This document shows, one piece after another, positions 16,498 to 24,792 of a stretch of DNA of 52,125 nt; the stretch's first letter is position 1; every line of letters starts with the position of its first letter. The notes below the pieces were generated by a model. That model was not told where the DNA came from. It ran no database searches and saw nothing but the letters and a program-made list of their open reading frames with translations. The DNA is from JBGTFE01 sp036403235 (GTDB lineage: Bacteria; Acidobacteriota; Blastocatellia; Pyrinomonadales; Pyrinomonadaceae), in the NCBI GenBank assembly GCA_036403235.1, contig DASWRI010000038.1, forward strand, positions 1 through 52,125, in the 5' to 3' direction. The position numbers and the translations under genes were made by a program.

Positions 16498-16619
16498 TCG
16501 TATAAATTGCGCCAGTTCTAGGTAGCGGACAATTTGAATCAATTTGAATCAGCTTTATCAATTTACAAAATCTGAACCGATTGCAAACGGCAGACTCTTT
16601 TACAGGCGGCCGGCGTCTT

Positions 16620-17462
16620 TTATAAATCCTTTTCGCCAGTGATGAACCAGCGGCTGCCGATTTTCGTCAGCTGAAACTGCGCGCGAACCGTCCCGACGCT
16701 GCGGTCGCCGGAGCCTTCGAACCGCCAGCTTTTATTAAAAACGGCGGTCGCTTTTTGCCCGCTCGCGTCGGGCGTCACGCGCATTCCGCTGATACTCACG
16801 TGAAACTCGTAATATTTGTCGAAAGCGGGCTTTTTATTGGCTCGAACCGTCGCCGAATTTGTGGTGCCGCTTCTGTAATAATAATCCAGGGTGGTGGCGT
16901 AATGGCCCATTACCGAATCGAGGTTGCCCGATTCCAGCGAGGCTTTCCACGCGTTCAATTCGCCGGAGACTTGCGATTCTATCTCGTCCGCGTCGATATC
17001 GGGCGTCGGCGTTTTTACATTCGCGTTTGAATTGCTGATTGTGCTGCTCGGCGAAGCGGTCGGTTTTGTATTGGAATTTGCATTGGAAACAGTCGCCGTC
17101 GGGAAATCCCTGTTTCCGATGTTTGCGACGTTTTTTCGATTGCCGAGAAAAAGCCACGCGCCGAAGCCGAGGCCGAAAAGCAGGAGCATCACAAAAGCCG
17201 TCAGCAAAACGGCCAGCGCCGTGCTCGATTTTTGCGGTGGCGGGGCGGCGTATTGCGGAACAAAGCTTGCCGGCGGACTCGTCTGCTGCTGCCGGTTTTG
17301 CGCCGTCTGTTTGAGCCTGACGACGGTTTCCGCCTCGGCGTCGTTAAAGGCGATGGTCGGCATCGACGAGTTTGCCAGCTCGACGAGCTGCGTTCCGTCC
17401 TGCAGGCAAAATTGCAGCGTGTCGTCGGCGTAATTGGTTTTGCAGCTCGGACAATGTTTCAT
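16620..17462 (-). CDS. Zinc-ribbon, single-pass membrane protein with NTF2-like domain
   Basis: 280 aa. The N-terminus has a zinc ribbon (MKHCPSCKTNY, then FCLQDGTQL). A Pro/Gln-rich linker precedes one membrane helix (LAVLLTAFVMLLLFGLGFGA, about 85-110), then an Asn/Thr/Ser-rich spacer. The C-terminal ~115 residues (VSGELNAWKASLESGNLDSV, HYATTLDYYY, RWFITGEKDL) look like an NTF2/SnoaL-like fold. Topology would place the ribbon in the cytoplasm and the NTF2-like domain outside. This combination is frequent in Blastocatellia with unknown function. No enzyme residues can be assigned. Confidence 0.75.
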   Translation of the reverse strand: MKHCPSCKTNYADDTLQFCLQDGTQLVELANSSMPTIAFNDAEAETVVRLKQTAQNRQQQTSPPASFVPQYAAPPPQKSSTALAVLLTAFVMLLLFGLGFGAWLFLGNRKNVANIGNRDFPTATVSNANSNTKPTASPSSTISNSNANVKTPTPDIDADEIESQVSGELNAWKASLESGNLDSVMGHYATTLDYYYRSGTTNSATVRANKKPAFDKYYEFHVSISGMRVTPDASGQKATAVFNKSWRFEGSGDRSVGTVRAQFQLTKIGSRWFITGEKDL

Positions 17463-17498
17463 AACTTTCGCGCTTTTCGCTAAAATAATAAACGAAAC

Positions 17499-17566
17499 AA
17501 CTGAAAACTGAAAACTGAGAACTGAAAACTGTTCTTATTTTCAGCTTTCACTTTTCACTTCTCACT
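17499..17566. repeat. GAAAACT-word palindromic repeat
   Basis: Tandem ACTGAAA/ACTGAGA words on the left (CTGAAAACTGAAAACTGAGA) are matched imperfectly by TTTCAGCTTTCACTTTTCAC on the right. It lies between divergently transcribed genes here, so it cannot be a terminator for either. Same words as 42005-42079. Confidence 0.65.
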
Positions 17567-17613
17567 TAATAATTTATACTTTCACAAGATTATTTAATGA
17601 TAAGGTAAAAATA

Positions 17614-18228
17614 ATGAGATTTAATATTATACAGAAAAGCTTTGCTCTCTTTTTGCTGCTCGCCTCGTCGCTGCTCGTTTTCTCGTGTCAAAATCAAGGC
17701 GCGTCAAGCGGCGAGCTCGGTCAGGCTTACGAAAAATTATTCAAGGCCGTAAAAAGCAAAGACGCGGAGCAGATTAAGCAGGTGATGTCGAAAAACTCGC
17801 TCGGTTTGGCCGAATTTGCCGCCAGCCAGCAAAAGAAATCCATCGAACAGGTTCTGGAAAATGGTTTTACGGCGACGACTTTTTCCGAAACTCTGCCGAA
17901 AATGCGCGACGAGCGCATCAAGGACGAATTCGGCGCCATCGAAGTCTGGAACGAAAAAGACAAGCGCTGGGAAGATTTGCCGTTTATAAAGGAAGACGGC
18001 GTCTGGAAATTCGCGATGGGCGATATGTTTAAGGGAACTTATCAAAAACCCGGACTCGGACAGGCGGTGCGCGAGCAGGAAGAAGCGAACAAAAACAACC
18101 CGAATCTCGTGCCGCAATCGCCGCCGATGAATCCGCCCGCAAACAGCATGGCGAACGCCAACGCGAACGTCAACACGGTTCAGGTGATGCCGATAAAACC
18201 GGCGCTCGAAAAACGAAAGGCGAAATGA
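17614..18228 (+). CDS. Putative lipoprotein, NTF2/DUF4878-like
   Basis: 204 aa. A type II signal peptide is clear: hydrophobic FALFLLLASS then LLVFSC, with the Cys as lipidation site. The mature part (AYEKLFKAVKSKDAEQIKQV, then KRWEDLPFIKEDGVWKFAMG) resembles small NTF2-fold lipoproteins such as DUF4878. The tail is rich in Asn/Pro (NPNLVPQSPPMNPP, NANANVN). AAGG precedes the ATG. Its stop overlaps the next ATG by four bases, so it heads a three-gene group of uncharacterised proteins. Confidence 0.8.
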   Translation: MRFNIIQKSFALFLLLASSLLVFSCQNQGASSGELGQAYEKLFKAVKSKDAEQIKQVMSKNSLGLAEFAASQQKKSIEQVLENGFTATTFSETLPKMRDERIKDEFGAIEVWNEKDKRWEDLPFIKEDGVWKFAMGDMFKGTYQKPGLGQAVREQEEANKNNPNLVPQSPPMNPPANSMANANANVNTVQVMPIKPALEKRKAK

Positions 18229-18584
18229 TAACGGCGCACCAAATCGAAGAAATTTTATCGCTTTACAAAAAACACGGCTGGAATTTACGCCGTGTTTTGC
18301 TTTCGGACGAGCTTCGCGTAAATTTCAACGAGCTGCTTCAGCCGCTTTTCGGCGGCGCGGAAATCGTTTCCTCGCCTTTTTTGAACGCGCTCTGGTTTTC
18401 GCGCGCGTCGGGCAAAACGGGCGAGACGTGGGAAATCAGGCATCTTTCGCCAACGCCTTTCGCCCTCGTACAGGTCTTTCCGAACGAGATGAGCGAAGAC
18501 GAGCGCGAAGAAATCCGAAATGAAATGCAAACGCGTCTGGTAAATCAAACATCAAATCTTCCGGGCCGGAAATCGGAAAATTAA
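18225..18584 (+). CDS. Uncharacterised cytoplasmic protein
   Basis: 119 aa, no signal peptide and no membrane segment. The start ATG overlaps the stop of the lipoprotein gene (AAATGATA), which supports translational coupling. The visible features are an N-terminal helix (ITAHQIEEILSLYKKHGWN) and a beta-rich middle (TWEIRHLSPTPFALVQVFP). I do not recognise the family. The last residues run into the spacer before the next gene. Confidence 0.7.
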   Translation: MITAHQIEEILSLYKKHGWNLRRVLLSDELRVNFNELLQPLFGGAEIVSSPFLNALWFSRASGKTGETWEIRHLSPTPFALVQVFPNEMSEDEREEIRNEMQTRLVNQTSNLPGRKSEN

Positions 18585-18639
18585 TTTTCCGATTTCTATT
18601 TACAAACTCACAAATTTATTGCAAACTACGTTTGTTGAA

Positions 18640-19248
18640 ATGACGATTAAAGATTTCGGTGCGCGAGTCGAAAGTGTTTGGGAAGGCTTGCGACCGATTA
18701 CAAAAAAAATGTTAGTTGGAGCGCTTCAGGCAGGCAGCGTGAACTCTCTAACCGCTCAGACACAATTTTCTTACGACGCTCACGCCGATTGGGAACTCAG
18801 CCGACTGCTCTCGGCTCTCGACGAACAGGCCAAAAACGCGGAAGTAAAAAATGATGCCGCAAAGCTGCGCGAGATTCGCCAGCTGGCCGAAACGTGCGCC
18901 TCGGTTCTCGAATCGAAAACCGCGTCGGCGGAAGTTTTTATCCAGCTCGCGACGCGCACTCTGCAGCGCAACGATTTTCGAAAAATCGACCGGCTCGCAG
19001 ACATTTTGAGCGAGCGCTTTTCGGCGGGCGAAATCGCCGAAATCATTCGCCAGACGGAAATGGCGCAGATTCGCGCCATCGCGTTTGAAACGCTCGCCCT
19101 GATGCCCGTCTCCGCGCTTTTGCCGATTTTGGACGATTCGATTTATTTCGAAATCGCCCGCAACGCGCTCGAACAGCAAGCCTTCGAATTCGAATCCGAA
19201 GAAGCGCGCGAAGTTTTGGAGCAGCTGGATATTGAAGAATTCGGCTAG
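18640..19248 (+). CDS. Uncharacterised all-helical protein
   Basis: 202 aa from the ATG at 18640; a TTG at 18619 would add seven residues, and neither has a good Shine-Dalgarno. The sequence is almost wholly alpha-helical and acidic at the end (LEQLDIEEFG). No catalytic motif or known domain is apparent. A helical-repeat scaffold is a guess. It follows the lipoprotein/119-aa pair at 55 bp and is ended by the perfect-looking palindrome at 19257, so the three genes may be one unit. Confidence 0.65.
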   Translation: MTIKDFGARVESVWEGLRPITKKMLVGALQAGSVNSLTAQTQFSYDAHADWELSRLLSALDEQAKNAEVKNDAAKLREIRQLAETCASVLESKTASAEVFIQLATRTLQRNDFRKIDRLADILSERFSAGEIAEIIRQTEMAQIRAIAFETLALMPVSALLPILDDSIYFEIARNALEQQAFEFESEEAREVLEQLDIEEFG

Positions 19249-19256
19249 GAAAATTT

Positions 19257-19331
19257 TTAACCACAGAGACACAGAGAGCACAGAGATTTTTAATATTTTT
19301 CTCTGTGCTCTCTCTGTGTCTCTGTGGTTAA
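19257..19331. repeat. CACAGAG-type palindrome between convergent genes
   Basis: The left arm (19257-19285, TTAACCACAGAGACACAGAG...) and right arm (19301-19331) are reverse complements apart from a 2-bp insertion. The loop is T-rich. It separates the 202-aa protein gene from glyA, whose stop is two bases away, and is a likely bidirectional terminator. Confidence 0.85.
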
Positions 19332-19332
19332 T

Positions 19333-20631
19333 TTATTCCGCTGAAATTGCCGACGCGCGAGTTTCTTTCAGACGGTGCGCGTAGAGCGGAAATTTTTCGG
19401 CGAGCTCCGCAACCTGCCTTTTAACTTTCGCCTGAACTTCTTCCGATTCTGACTCGCGCACGACCGAAGCAATCATCTCGGCGATTTTTTTCATCTCCGC
19501 TTCTTTCATTCCGCGCGTCGTCAAAGCGGGCGTTCCGACTCTTACGCCCGAAGCGACGAACGGCGAGTTGGTATCAAACGGAATCGTGTTTTTGTTGACC
19601 GTGATGTGAACGGCGTCGAGCGCTTTTTCCGCGACTTTTCCGGTAATTCCCTTTCCGTTCTCGAAAACGTCGATTAAAATCAGATGATTGTCCGTCCCGC
19701 CGGAAACGAGACGTAAACCTTGATTTTTTAATTCGTCGGCGAGCGCTTTGGCGTTTGCGATGATTTGCTGCTGATAAGCTTTGAAATCTTCGCGCAAAGC
19801 TTCGCCGAACGCGACGGCTTTGGCCGCGATGATATGAACGAGCGGCCCGCCCTGTACGCCCGGAAAAACCGCTTTGTTAACGTCTTTGGCAAATTCCTCG
19901 CGGCACAAAATCAAACCGCCGCGCGGGCCTCGAAGCGTTTTATGCGTCGTCGTCGTGACGTATTCGCAATGCGAAACGGGCGAAGGATGCAGTCCGGTCG
20001 CGACCAAACCGGCGATATGCGCGATGTCGGCCATGATAATCGCGCCGACCGAACGGGCGATTTCGCCGATTTTCTCGAAATCAATCGTGCGCGGATAAGC
20101 GCTCGCGCCGCAGACAATCATTTTCGGACGGGCTTCTTCGGCGGTTTTTCGAAGCTCGTCGTAATCAATCTGCTCGGTTTCCTTGTTTACTCCGTAATCG
20201 GAGACTTCGTAATTGATGCCCGAAAAATTCATCGGATGCCCGTGCGTCAGATGGCCGCCGTGCGAGAGATTCATTCCCAGAATCCGGTCGCCGTGCTGCA
20301 AAGACGCGAGAAAGACCGCCATATTCGCCTGCGCGCCCGAATGCGGCTGAACGTTGGCGTGTTCAGCGCCGAAAATTTCTTTGGCGCGGTCAATCGCCGT
20401 CTGCTCCACGACGTCGGCAAATTCGCAGCCGCCGTAATAACGCTTTTTCGGATAACCCTCGGCGTATTTATTCGTAAAAACCGAGCCCATCGCCTGCAAC
20501 ACGGCCTCGGACACGAAATTTTCCGAAGCGATTAATTCCAGACCGTTTGCCTGACGCCGAACTTCATTATCAATCGCCTCCGAAATAATCGGGTCGACTT
20601 CGGCTAAATTTGCATTAAAAGAATTGTTCAT
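19333..20631 (-). CDS. glyA: Serine hydroxymethyltransferase
   Basis: 432 aa, typical length. The enzyme converts serine and tetrahydrofolate to glycine and methylene-tetrahydrofolate, using PLP. Visible marks are LIASENFVSEAVLQAMGS, NKYAEGYPKKRYYGG, NVQPHSGAQAN, DIAHIAGLVATGLHPSP and the PLP-lysine motif TTTHKTLRGPRGG. GAGG stands eight bases before the ATG. It lies 27 bp after rpiB on the same strand, so rpiB-glyA is probably one transcript. Confidence 0.98.
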   Translation of the reverse strand: MNNSFNANLAEVDPIISEAIDNEVRRQANGLELIASENFVSEAVLQAMGSVFTNKYAEGYPKKRYYGGCEFADVVEQTAIDRAKEIFGAEHANVQPHSGAQANMAVFLASLQHGDRILGMNLSHGGHLTHGHPMNFSGINYEVSDYGVNKETEQIDYDELRKTAEEARPKMIVCGASAYPRTIDFEKIGEIARSVGAIIMADIAHIAGLVATGLHPSPVSHCEYVTTTTHKTLRGPRGGLILCREEFAKDVNKAVFPGVQGGPLVHIIAAKAVAFGEALREDFKAYQQQIIANAKALADELKNQGLRLVSGGTDNHLILIDVFENGKGITGKVAEKALDAVHITVNKNTIPFDTNSPFVASGVRVGTPALTTRGMKEAEMKKIAEMIASVVRESESEEVQAKVKRQVAELAEKFPLYAHRLKETRASAISAE

Positions 20632-20658
20632 TATATTTCCTCAGATAAATTTTCTTTT

Positions 20659-21096
20659 TTACTTTTCCAATTCCGTAATTTTTTCAACTCTTCGTTCATG
20701 CCGTCCGCCTTCGAATTTGGCGTCGAACCACGCTTTGACGATTTTCGGGATTTCTTTTTCGGGAATGACGCGCGCACCGATTGAGAGAACGTTAGCGTCG
20801 TTGTGCTGGCGCGCCAGTCTCGCCGTTTCTTCGTTCCACGCCTGCGCCGCGCGGACGCCATCAATTTTGTTGGCCGCGATGGCGATGCCGATGCCCGAGC
20901 CGCAGACGACGATTCCCTGCTCGACTTCGCCCGAAGCGACCGCCCGGCCGACTTTCGCGCCGAAGTCGGGATAATCGACCGATTCGAGCGAATTTGTGCC
21001 GAAATCTTCGTATTCGACGCCGAGCTCGTCGAGCGTTTTCTTTAATTTTTCCTTTTCTTCAAAGCCTGCGTGGTCTGCGCCGAGTGCGATTTTCAT
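20659..21096 (-). CDS. rpiB: Ribose-5-phosphate isomerase B
   Basis: 145 aa, standard for RpiB/LacAB. It interconverts ribose-5-phosphate and ribulose-5-phosphate. Motifs are MKIALGADHAGFEEKEKL, SVDYPDFGAKVGRAV, the active-site Cys in VVCGSGIGIAIAANK, and RQHNDANVLSIGARV. An AAGGA lies upstream of the ATG. It precedes glyA; rpiB-glyA adjacency is common in bacteria. Confidence 0.96.
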   Translation of the reverse strand: MKIALGADHAGFEEKEKLKKTLDELGVEYEDFGTNSLESVDYPDFGAKVGRAVASGEVEQGIVVCGSGIGIAIAANKIDGVRAAQAWNEETARLARQHNDANVLSIGARVIPEKEIPKIVKAWFDAKFEGGRHERRVEKITELEK

Positions 21097-21291
21097 TTTT
21101 TCTTTTTTCCTTTTTGTAGGAATTTTAATCCTTTCCGCCGAAAGAGTAAAACCCGGTTATTTAATCTTGCAAAACTGAAATTTTCCGGCGTTTCGAACTT
21201 TTTTTGTAAAAATTTTCGGCGAAAAATGTTAATTTAGAAATACAGAAACTTTACTTTAGGTTTTCCGAGCCTGACTTGAGCAGAAATTAAA

Positions 21292-22167
21292 ATGCCCGAT
21301 TCCAGAAGCCTGACAACCAGAGAAGTGGCGCGCCTGTGCCACGTCAGCGACGCCACCGTCAAACGTTGGGAAGACGACGGATTGCTCAAATCCGAGCGCA
21401 CGAGCGGCGGACACAGGCGTTTTCGCGCCGAAGAAATCGCGCGTTTTCAGCGACGGCAGGGACTCGGCATAAAACGCTGTCACGGCGACGCTTCGATTCT
21501 GACGGCGACGGCCAGACGGCGCGATTTGAAATTGCTGTCCGGCTCGCCGATTTTTCACACTCTGCTCGGCGGCTGCGAGGAAGAAGCGGCCAATCTGCTC
21601 ATCGGCGAATATCTTCAGGGAAAAGCGCTGGCGGAGATTTTCGACGATTTCGTCTGCCCGGCGATGCGTCAAATCGGCGAGCTCTGGTCGAGCGGCGAGC
21701 TGACCGTCACCGAAGAGCATCTGGCGACGCGCGCCGCCTGCAACGCCGTACACAAGCTCAGAAACGTCCTTCCCGTTCCCGAAACGTCGGGCGGCAGGCT
21801 GGCGATGTGCTGCGCCGTCGAAGACGATTTTCATGAGCTTCCGACCTTCCTGGTGCAGATTGTGATGGAAAACGAAGGTTGGGAGGTGGCGAATTTCGGC
21901 GCCAACACGCCGCTTTATTGTCTGGCGGAAGAAATTTTGCAGTATCAGCCGAAAATGATTTGTATCTCGGCGACGATTATCGACGATATCGAGCGCTTCT
22001 CGCGCGATTTCAAAAACTTTATCGAGCAGACCGAGCGGCTCGGAATCTCAATTGCGCTGGGCGGCCGGGCGCTTTCGGACAATCAAACGCGCCGGCGTTT
22101 CGCCGCCGGACATTTCGTCGAAACCTTTGCCGACCTCGCCCGATTCGCGCGCGACTTAAAAAATTAG
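21292..22167 (+). CDS. MerR-type HTH with B12-binding domains (CarH/LitR-like)
   Basis: 291 aa. Residues about 5-55 are a MerR-like winged helix (LTTREVARLCHVSDATVKRW, then GGHRRFRAEEIARF). Residues about 85-165 form the four-helix B12 cap with the Wx9EH pattern (Trp132, Glu142, His143 in LWSSGELTVTEEHLATR). Residues about 170-290 are a cobalamin Rossmann domain with His181 in EDDFHELP as the candidate cobalt ligand; the usual Gly after the histidine is Pro. CarH proteins use adenosylcobalamin to sense light and repress carotenoid genes. The residue after the Trp is Ser, not the His that makes the light-state ligand in Thermus CarH. No carotenoid gene is nearby, so the target is unknown. Confidence 0.85.
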   Translation: MPDSRSLTTREVARLCHVSDATVKRWEDDGLLKSERTSGGHRRFRAEEIARFQRRQGLGIKRCHGDASILTATARRRDLKLLSGSPIFHTLLGGCEEEAANLLIGEYLQGKALAEIFDDFVCPAMRQIGELWSSGELTVTEEHLATRAACNAVHKLRNVLPVPETSGGRLAMCCAVEDDFHELPTFLVQIVMENEGWEVANFGANTPLYCLAEEILQYQPKMICISATIIDDIERFSRDFKNFIEQTERLGISIALGGRALSDNQTRRRFAAGHFVETFADLARFARDLKN

Positions 22168-22288
22168 CCGCGAAGAAACACGAAATTTCACCGGAATTTT
22201 AACTACAGAGACACAAAGTTCTTTAATATTTTCTCTGTGTCTCTGTGTGTCTCTGTAGTTAGTTTCCTAACGTGCTTTTTCGCGGCCG
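22164..22288. repeat. Nested palindrome, one repeat type inside another
   Basis: The outer arms (from TTAGCCGCGAAGAAACACG at 22164-22182 to CGTGCTTTTTCGCGGCCG at 22271-22288) are a degraded AGCCGCGAA-type pair. Inside them is a perfect 15-bp CACAGAG-type pair (AACTACAGAGACACA 22201-22215; complement 22246-22260). The stop codon of the B12 regulator lies in the outer left arm. Apparently one repeat type inserted into another. Confidence 0.7.
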
Positions 22289-22430
22289 ATTTCCTACGCG
22301 AATTAATTTTCGGCAACGATTCTCCGAAAATTCTGCATCTAGTCTTTCTGAACATCTTTTAATTGCCCGAAGTTTGTCTGATTCGGAGAAAGACTTTATA
22401 ATTCGAGTGAAACCGCACTTTTGCCGCGAA

Positions 22431-23867
22431 ATGAAATTTAATTTCTCCAAAATTTTAATTTTTACGATTTTGCTTCTCGCCTGTTCGCACGGCGCGTCGG
22501 GGCAGGATTTTCTGCCCGAGCTGGTCAAGCGCATCAAGCCTTCGGCGGTGGCAATCGAGACTTTCGACGCAAAAGGCGCGTCGCTCGCGCGCGGCAGCGG
22601 TTTTTTCATTTCGGCCGATAAAATCATCACCAATCGCCACGTCATCGAAAAATCGAGCCGCGTCGAAATTCATTTGATGAACGGCTCGAAATACACGGCA
22701 AAAGGCGTTCTGGCGATTGACGGCGAAGGCGACTTGGCGCTCCTTCAGGTCGATGTTCCGAAAGAGCTCGCGCTTCCCTTGCCGCTCGTGCAAAACGCGC
22801 CGCTCGAAGGCGAATCAATCGTCGTTATCGGAAATCCTTTCGGGCTCGAAGGCTCGGTTTCGAACGGCATCGTTTCGGCGGTGCGCGAAATTCCCGGCTA
22901 CGGCAAAATCATTCAAATCACCGCGCCGATTTCTCCCGGCTCAAGCGGCTCGCCGGTCGTCAATATGCGCGGGCAGGTCATCGGCGTCGCGACTTTGCAG
23001 GCGGCCGAAGGTCAGAGCTTGAATTTCGCCGTTCCGTCCGAGAGAATTGCGCAGTTAAAATCGGGCGAGCTCCAGACTTTCGCATCGGTGACGGCCGAAA
23101 CGCAGAAAAACAAACGCTCAATCGCGCAGAGCTTGTATTCGCAAGGCCTCGGAATTTTATCGCGCGACGATTACACGCGCGCGCTGCCTTTTTTTGAAAA
23201 AGCGGTCGATACCGACCCGAACTATGCCGAAGCGTGGTATCAGGCGGGCTTTTGCTACGGAATGCTCGGACGCCACGCCGACGCTCTGAAAGCATCCCGG
23301 CAGGCGGCGCGGCTTCGTCCCGAATGGGCGCAGAGTTTTGTAAATATCGGCGCGTCGTCTTACGCGCTCGGGCAATACAAAGACGCGGTCGAAGCTTATC
23401 GCCAGGTTATTAAGCTCGACTCGGACAATCCGGACGCGCAATACGCGCTCGGTCTTTCGCTCAACAAACTCGGGCGCAGCGACGAAGAAATTCTCGCTTA
23501 CAAACGCGCTCTGACCATCAAACCCGATTTTCCGAACGCGCTCGAACAGCTCGGTCTGGCGTATTTCAAACAAAAACGCTTCACCGAATCGCTCGCCGTT
23601 TTTGACCAGTTAAAAACCTACAAACCCGACGCGAGAACTTATAATTATCTCGGCGAAAGCTTTTTTGAATTGGGACAGACCGAAGAAAGCGTCGGCGCTT
23701 TTAACAGCGCCGTCGGCTATAATCCGAATTTCGACCGCGCGCGATTTAATCTCGGAAAAGCTTATCTGAAGCTCGGCGACCGCGATTCGGCAAACATTCA
23801 ATACGAAATCCTTCGCAGCACAAAATCCGATTGGGCTGACCGTCTATACGTTTTATTAAATCCTTAA
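22431..23867 (+). CDS. Trypsin-like serine protease with C-terminal TPR repeats
   Basis: 478 aa from the ATG at 22431, which opens a signal sequence; upstream open frame runs through repeat DNA and is not used. LLLAC (Cys18) fits a lipoprotein signal, though cleavage after GASGQ is also possible. The protease domain has His70 (ITNRHVIEK), Asp101 (GEGDLALLQVD) and Ser172 (SPGSSGSPVVN), so it should be active. There is no PDZ domain. From about residue 270 come TPR repeats (ALPFFEKAVDTDPNYAEAWY, AVEAYRQVIKLDSDNPDAQY, and others) that would bind peptides or partners. It probably acts in the envelope. Confidence 0.9.
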   Translation: MKFNFSKILIFTILLLACSHGASGQDFLPELVKRIKPSAVAIETFDAKGASLARGSGFFISADKIITNRHVIEKSSRVEIHLMNGSKYTAKGVLAIDGEGDLALLQVDVPKELALPLPLVQNAPLEGESIVVIGNPFGLEGSVSNGIVSAVREIPGYGKIIQITAPISPGSSGSPVVNMRGQVIGVATLQAAEGQSLNFAVPSERIAQLKSGELQTFASVTAETQKNKRSIAQSLYSQGLGILSRDDYTRALPFFEKAVDTDPNYAEAWYQAGFCYGMLGRHADALKASRQAARLRPEWAQSFVNIGASSYALGQYKDAVEAYRQVIKLDSDNPDAQYALGLSLNKLGRSDEEILAYKRALTIKPDFPNALEQLGLAYFKQKRFTESLAVFDQLKTYKPDARTYNYLGESFFELGQTEESVGAFNSAVGYNPNFDRARFNLGKAYLKLGDRDSANIQYEILRSTKSDWADRLYVLLNP

Positions 23868-23871
23868 AAGC

Positions 23872-24705
23872 TTAAAAATCAACCGGCGGGTCGTTGGCGT
23901 CTGCCGCCAGCCCGTGTTTGTCCGCTCCGCGCAAAACTCCCGTTTCGTCGATGTAATACGATTTTATTCCGGTTCGGCCGTATAATTCGGGAATTATCTG
24001 AATGTTGAATCGGGAAGGCGAATTCGGCGTCCAAGACGTCACAGTCATGGCCGAGGAATATCCGCGATAGCGATACGTCAGAGCAAAGCCGGTGGTCGCC
24101 AGATTGGTTTGAAAGAGCTGGCTCATCGTGCCGAAATTGCCCGCCCCGTAAGACGCCTGATATGTCACCTGCGCGGCGTGAATATTTCTGACCGACTGAA
24201 CCGCGAGCCTTTCATTTTCCGAGCGCGTCGAAAATCCGCAGGATTCGAGAATCGGGTCGCTGTCGGTCGCCGCCCGTCCGCCTCTGTCGGCGCCGCGAAT
24301 GTCGCCGCTTTCGTTCATATAAAACGACAAACGGCTCGCTGCCCTGACGGCCGGAACCGCCGTCAAATCGAACGACGATTGGAAAACGGTCGAGGCGGAA
24401 TTGGCCGTCAGCGTAAAACGATAACCGTATCTCTCGCCCGAAGCGAGCGCCGGATCCAGCAAATCAGCCACATTCAAAAGCGTCAAAGTGCCGAAGTTTC
24501 CCGCGCCGTATGTCATCAAATAAGTCATCTCGGCCGAATGAATCGTGCGCATCGCGTGCATCACGAGGCGGTCGTTTGTCGATAATTGATTGACGACGAG
24601 TGAATCCGTTCGGTCTGATTTTTGATTGGAAATGTTTTGCGCAAACGTGTTAAGAGTGAAGATAAAAGACAGGACAAAAACTATTGCAATATGTTTTTTA
24701 GACAT
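23872..24705 (-). CDS. Secreted protein with two tandem pilin-like modules
   Basis: 277 aa from the ATG at 24705, which has GGAG nine bases upstream; a TTG at 24720 would overlap that site. A cleavable signal peptide (AIVFVLSFIFTLNTFAQ) replaces the prepilin leader. Two related modules follow: HAMRTIHSAEMTYLMTYGAG...NESGDIRGADRGG and SVRNIHAAQVTYQASYGAG...DETGVLRGADKHG. The motif RtIxxAxxtYxxxYGxGNFG followed by a C-terminal YxDExGxxR strand matches the soluble part of acidobacterial type IV pilin-like proteins, as I recall them. Without an N-terminal pilin helix it cannot assemble as a standard pilin. Role unknown. It converges on the protease-TPR gene with a 4-bp gap. Confidence 0.72.
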   Translation of the reverse strand: MSKKHIAIVFVLSFIFTLNTFAQNISNQKSDRTDSLVVNQLSTNDRLVMHAMRTIHSAEMTYLMTYGAGNFGTLTLLNVADLLDPALASGERYGYRFTLTANSASTVFQSSFDLTAVPAVRAASRLSFYMNESGDIRGADRGGRAATDSDPILESCGFSTRSENERLAVQSVRNIHAAQVTYQASYGAGNFGTMSQLFQTNLATTGFALTYRYRGYSSAMTVTSWTPNSPSRFNIQIIPELYGRTGIKSYYIDETGVLRGADKHGLAADANDPPVDF

Positions 24706-24792
24706 TTTTCGATTCTCCAAAGAGCAGTTTTTTTCGGGCGTTAAAGCCTTGAATAGTTTAGCAGGAGCAGCGATTGTTTTACAATGTTTTAT

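Noticed and set aside
21292..22167. Methionine synthase or methyltransferase subunit, because of the B12 domains
   Set aside because: The N-terminal MerR helix-turn-helix and the short length fit a regulator; catalytic methyltransferase domains are absent.
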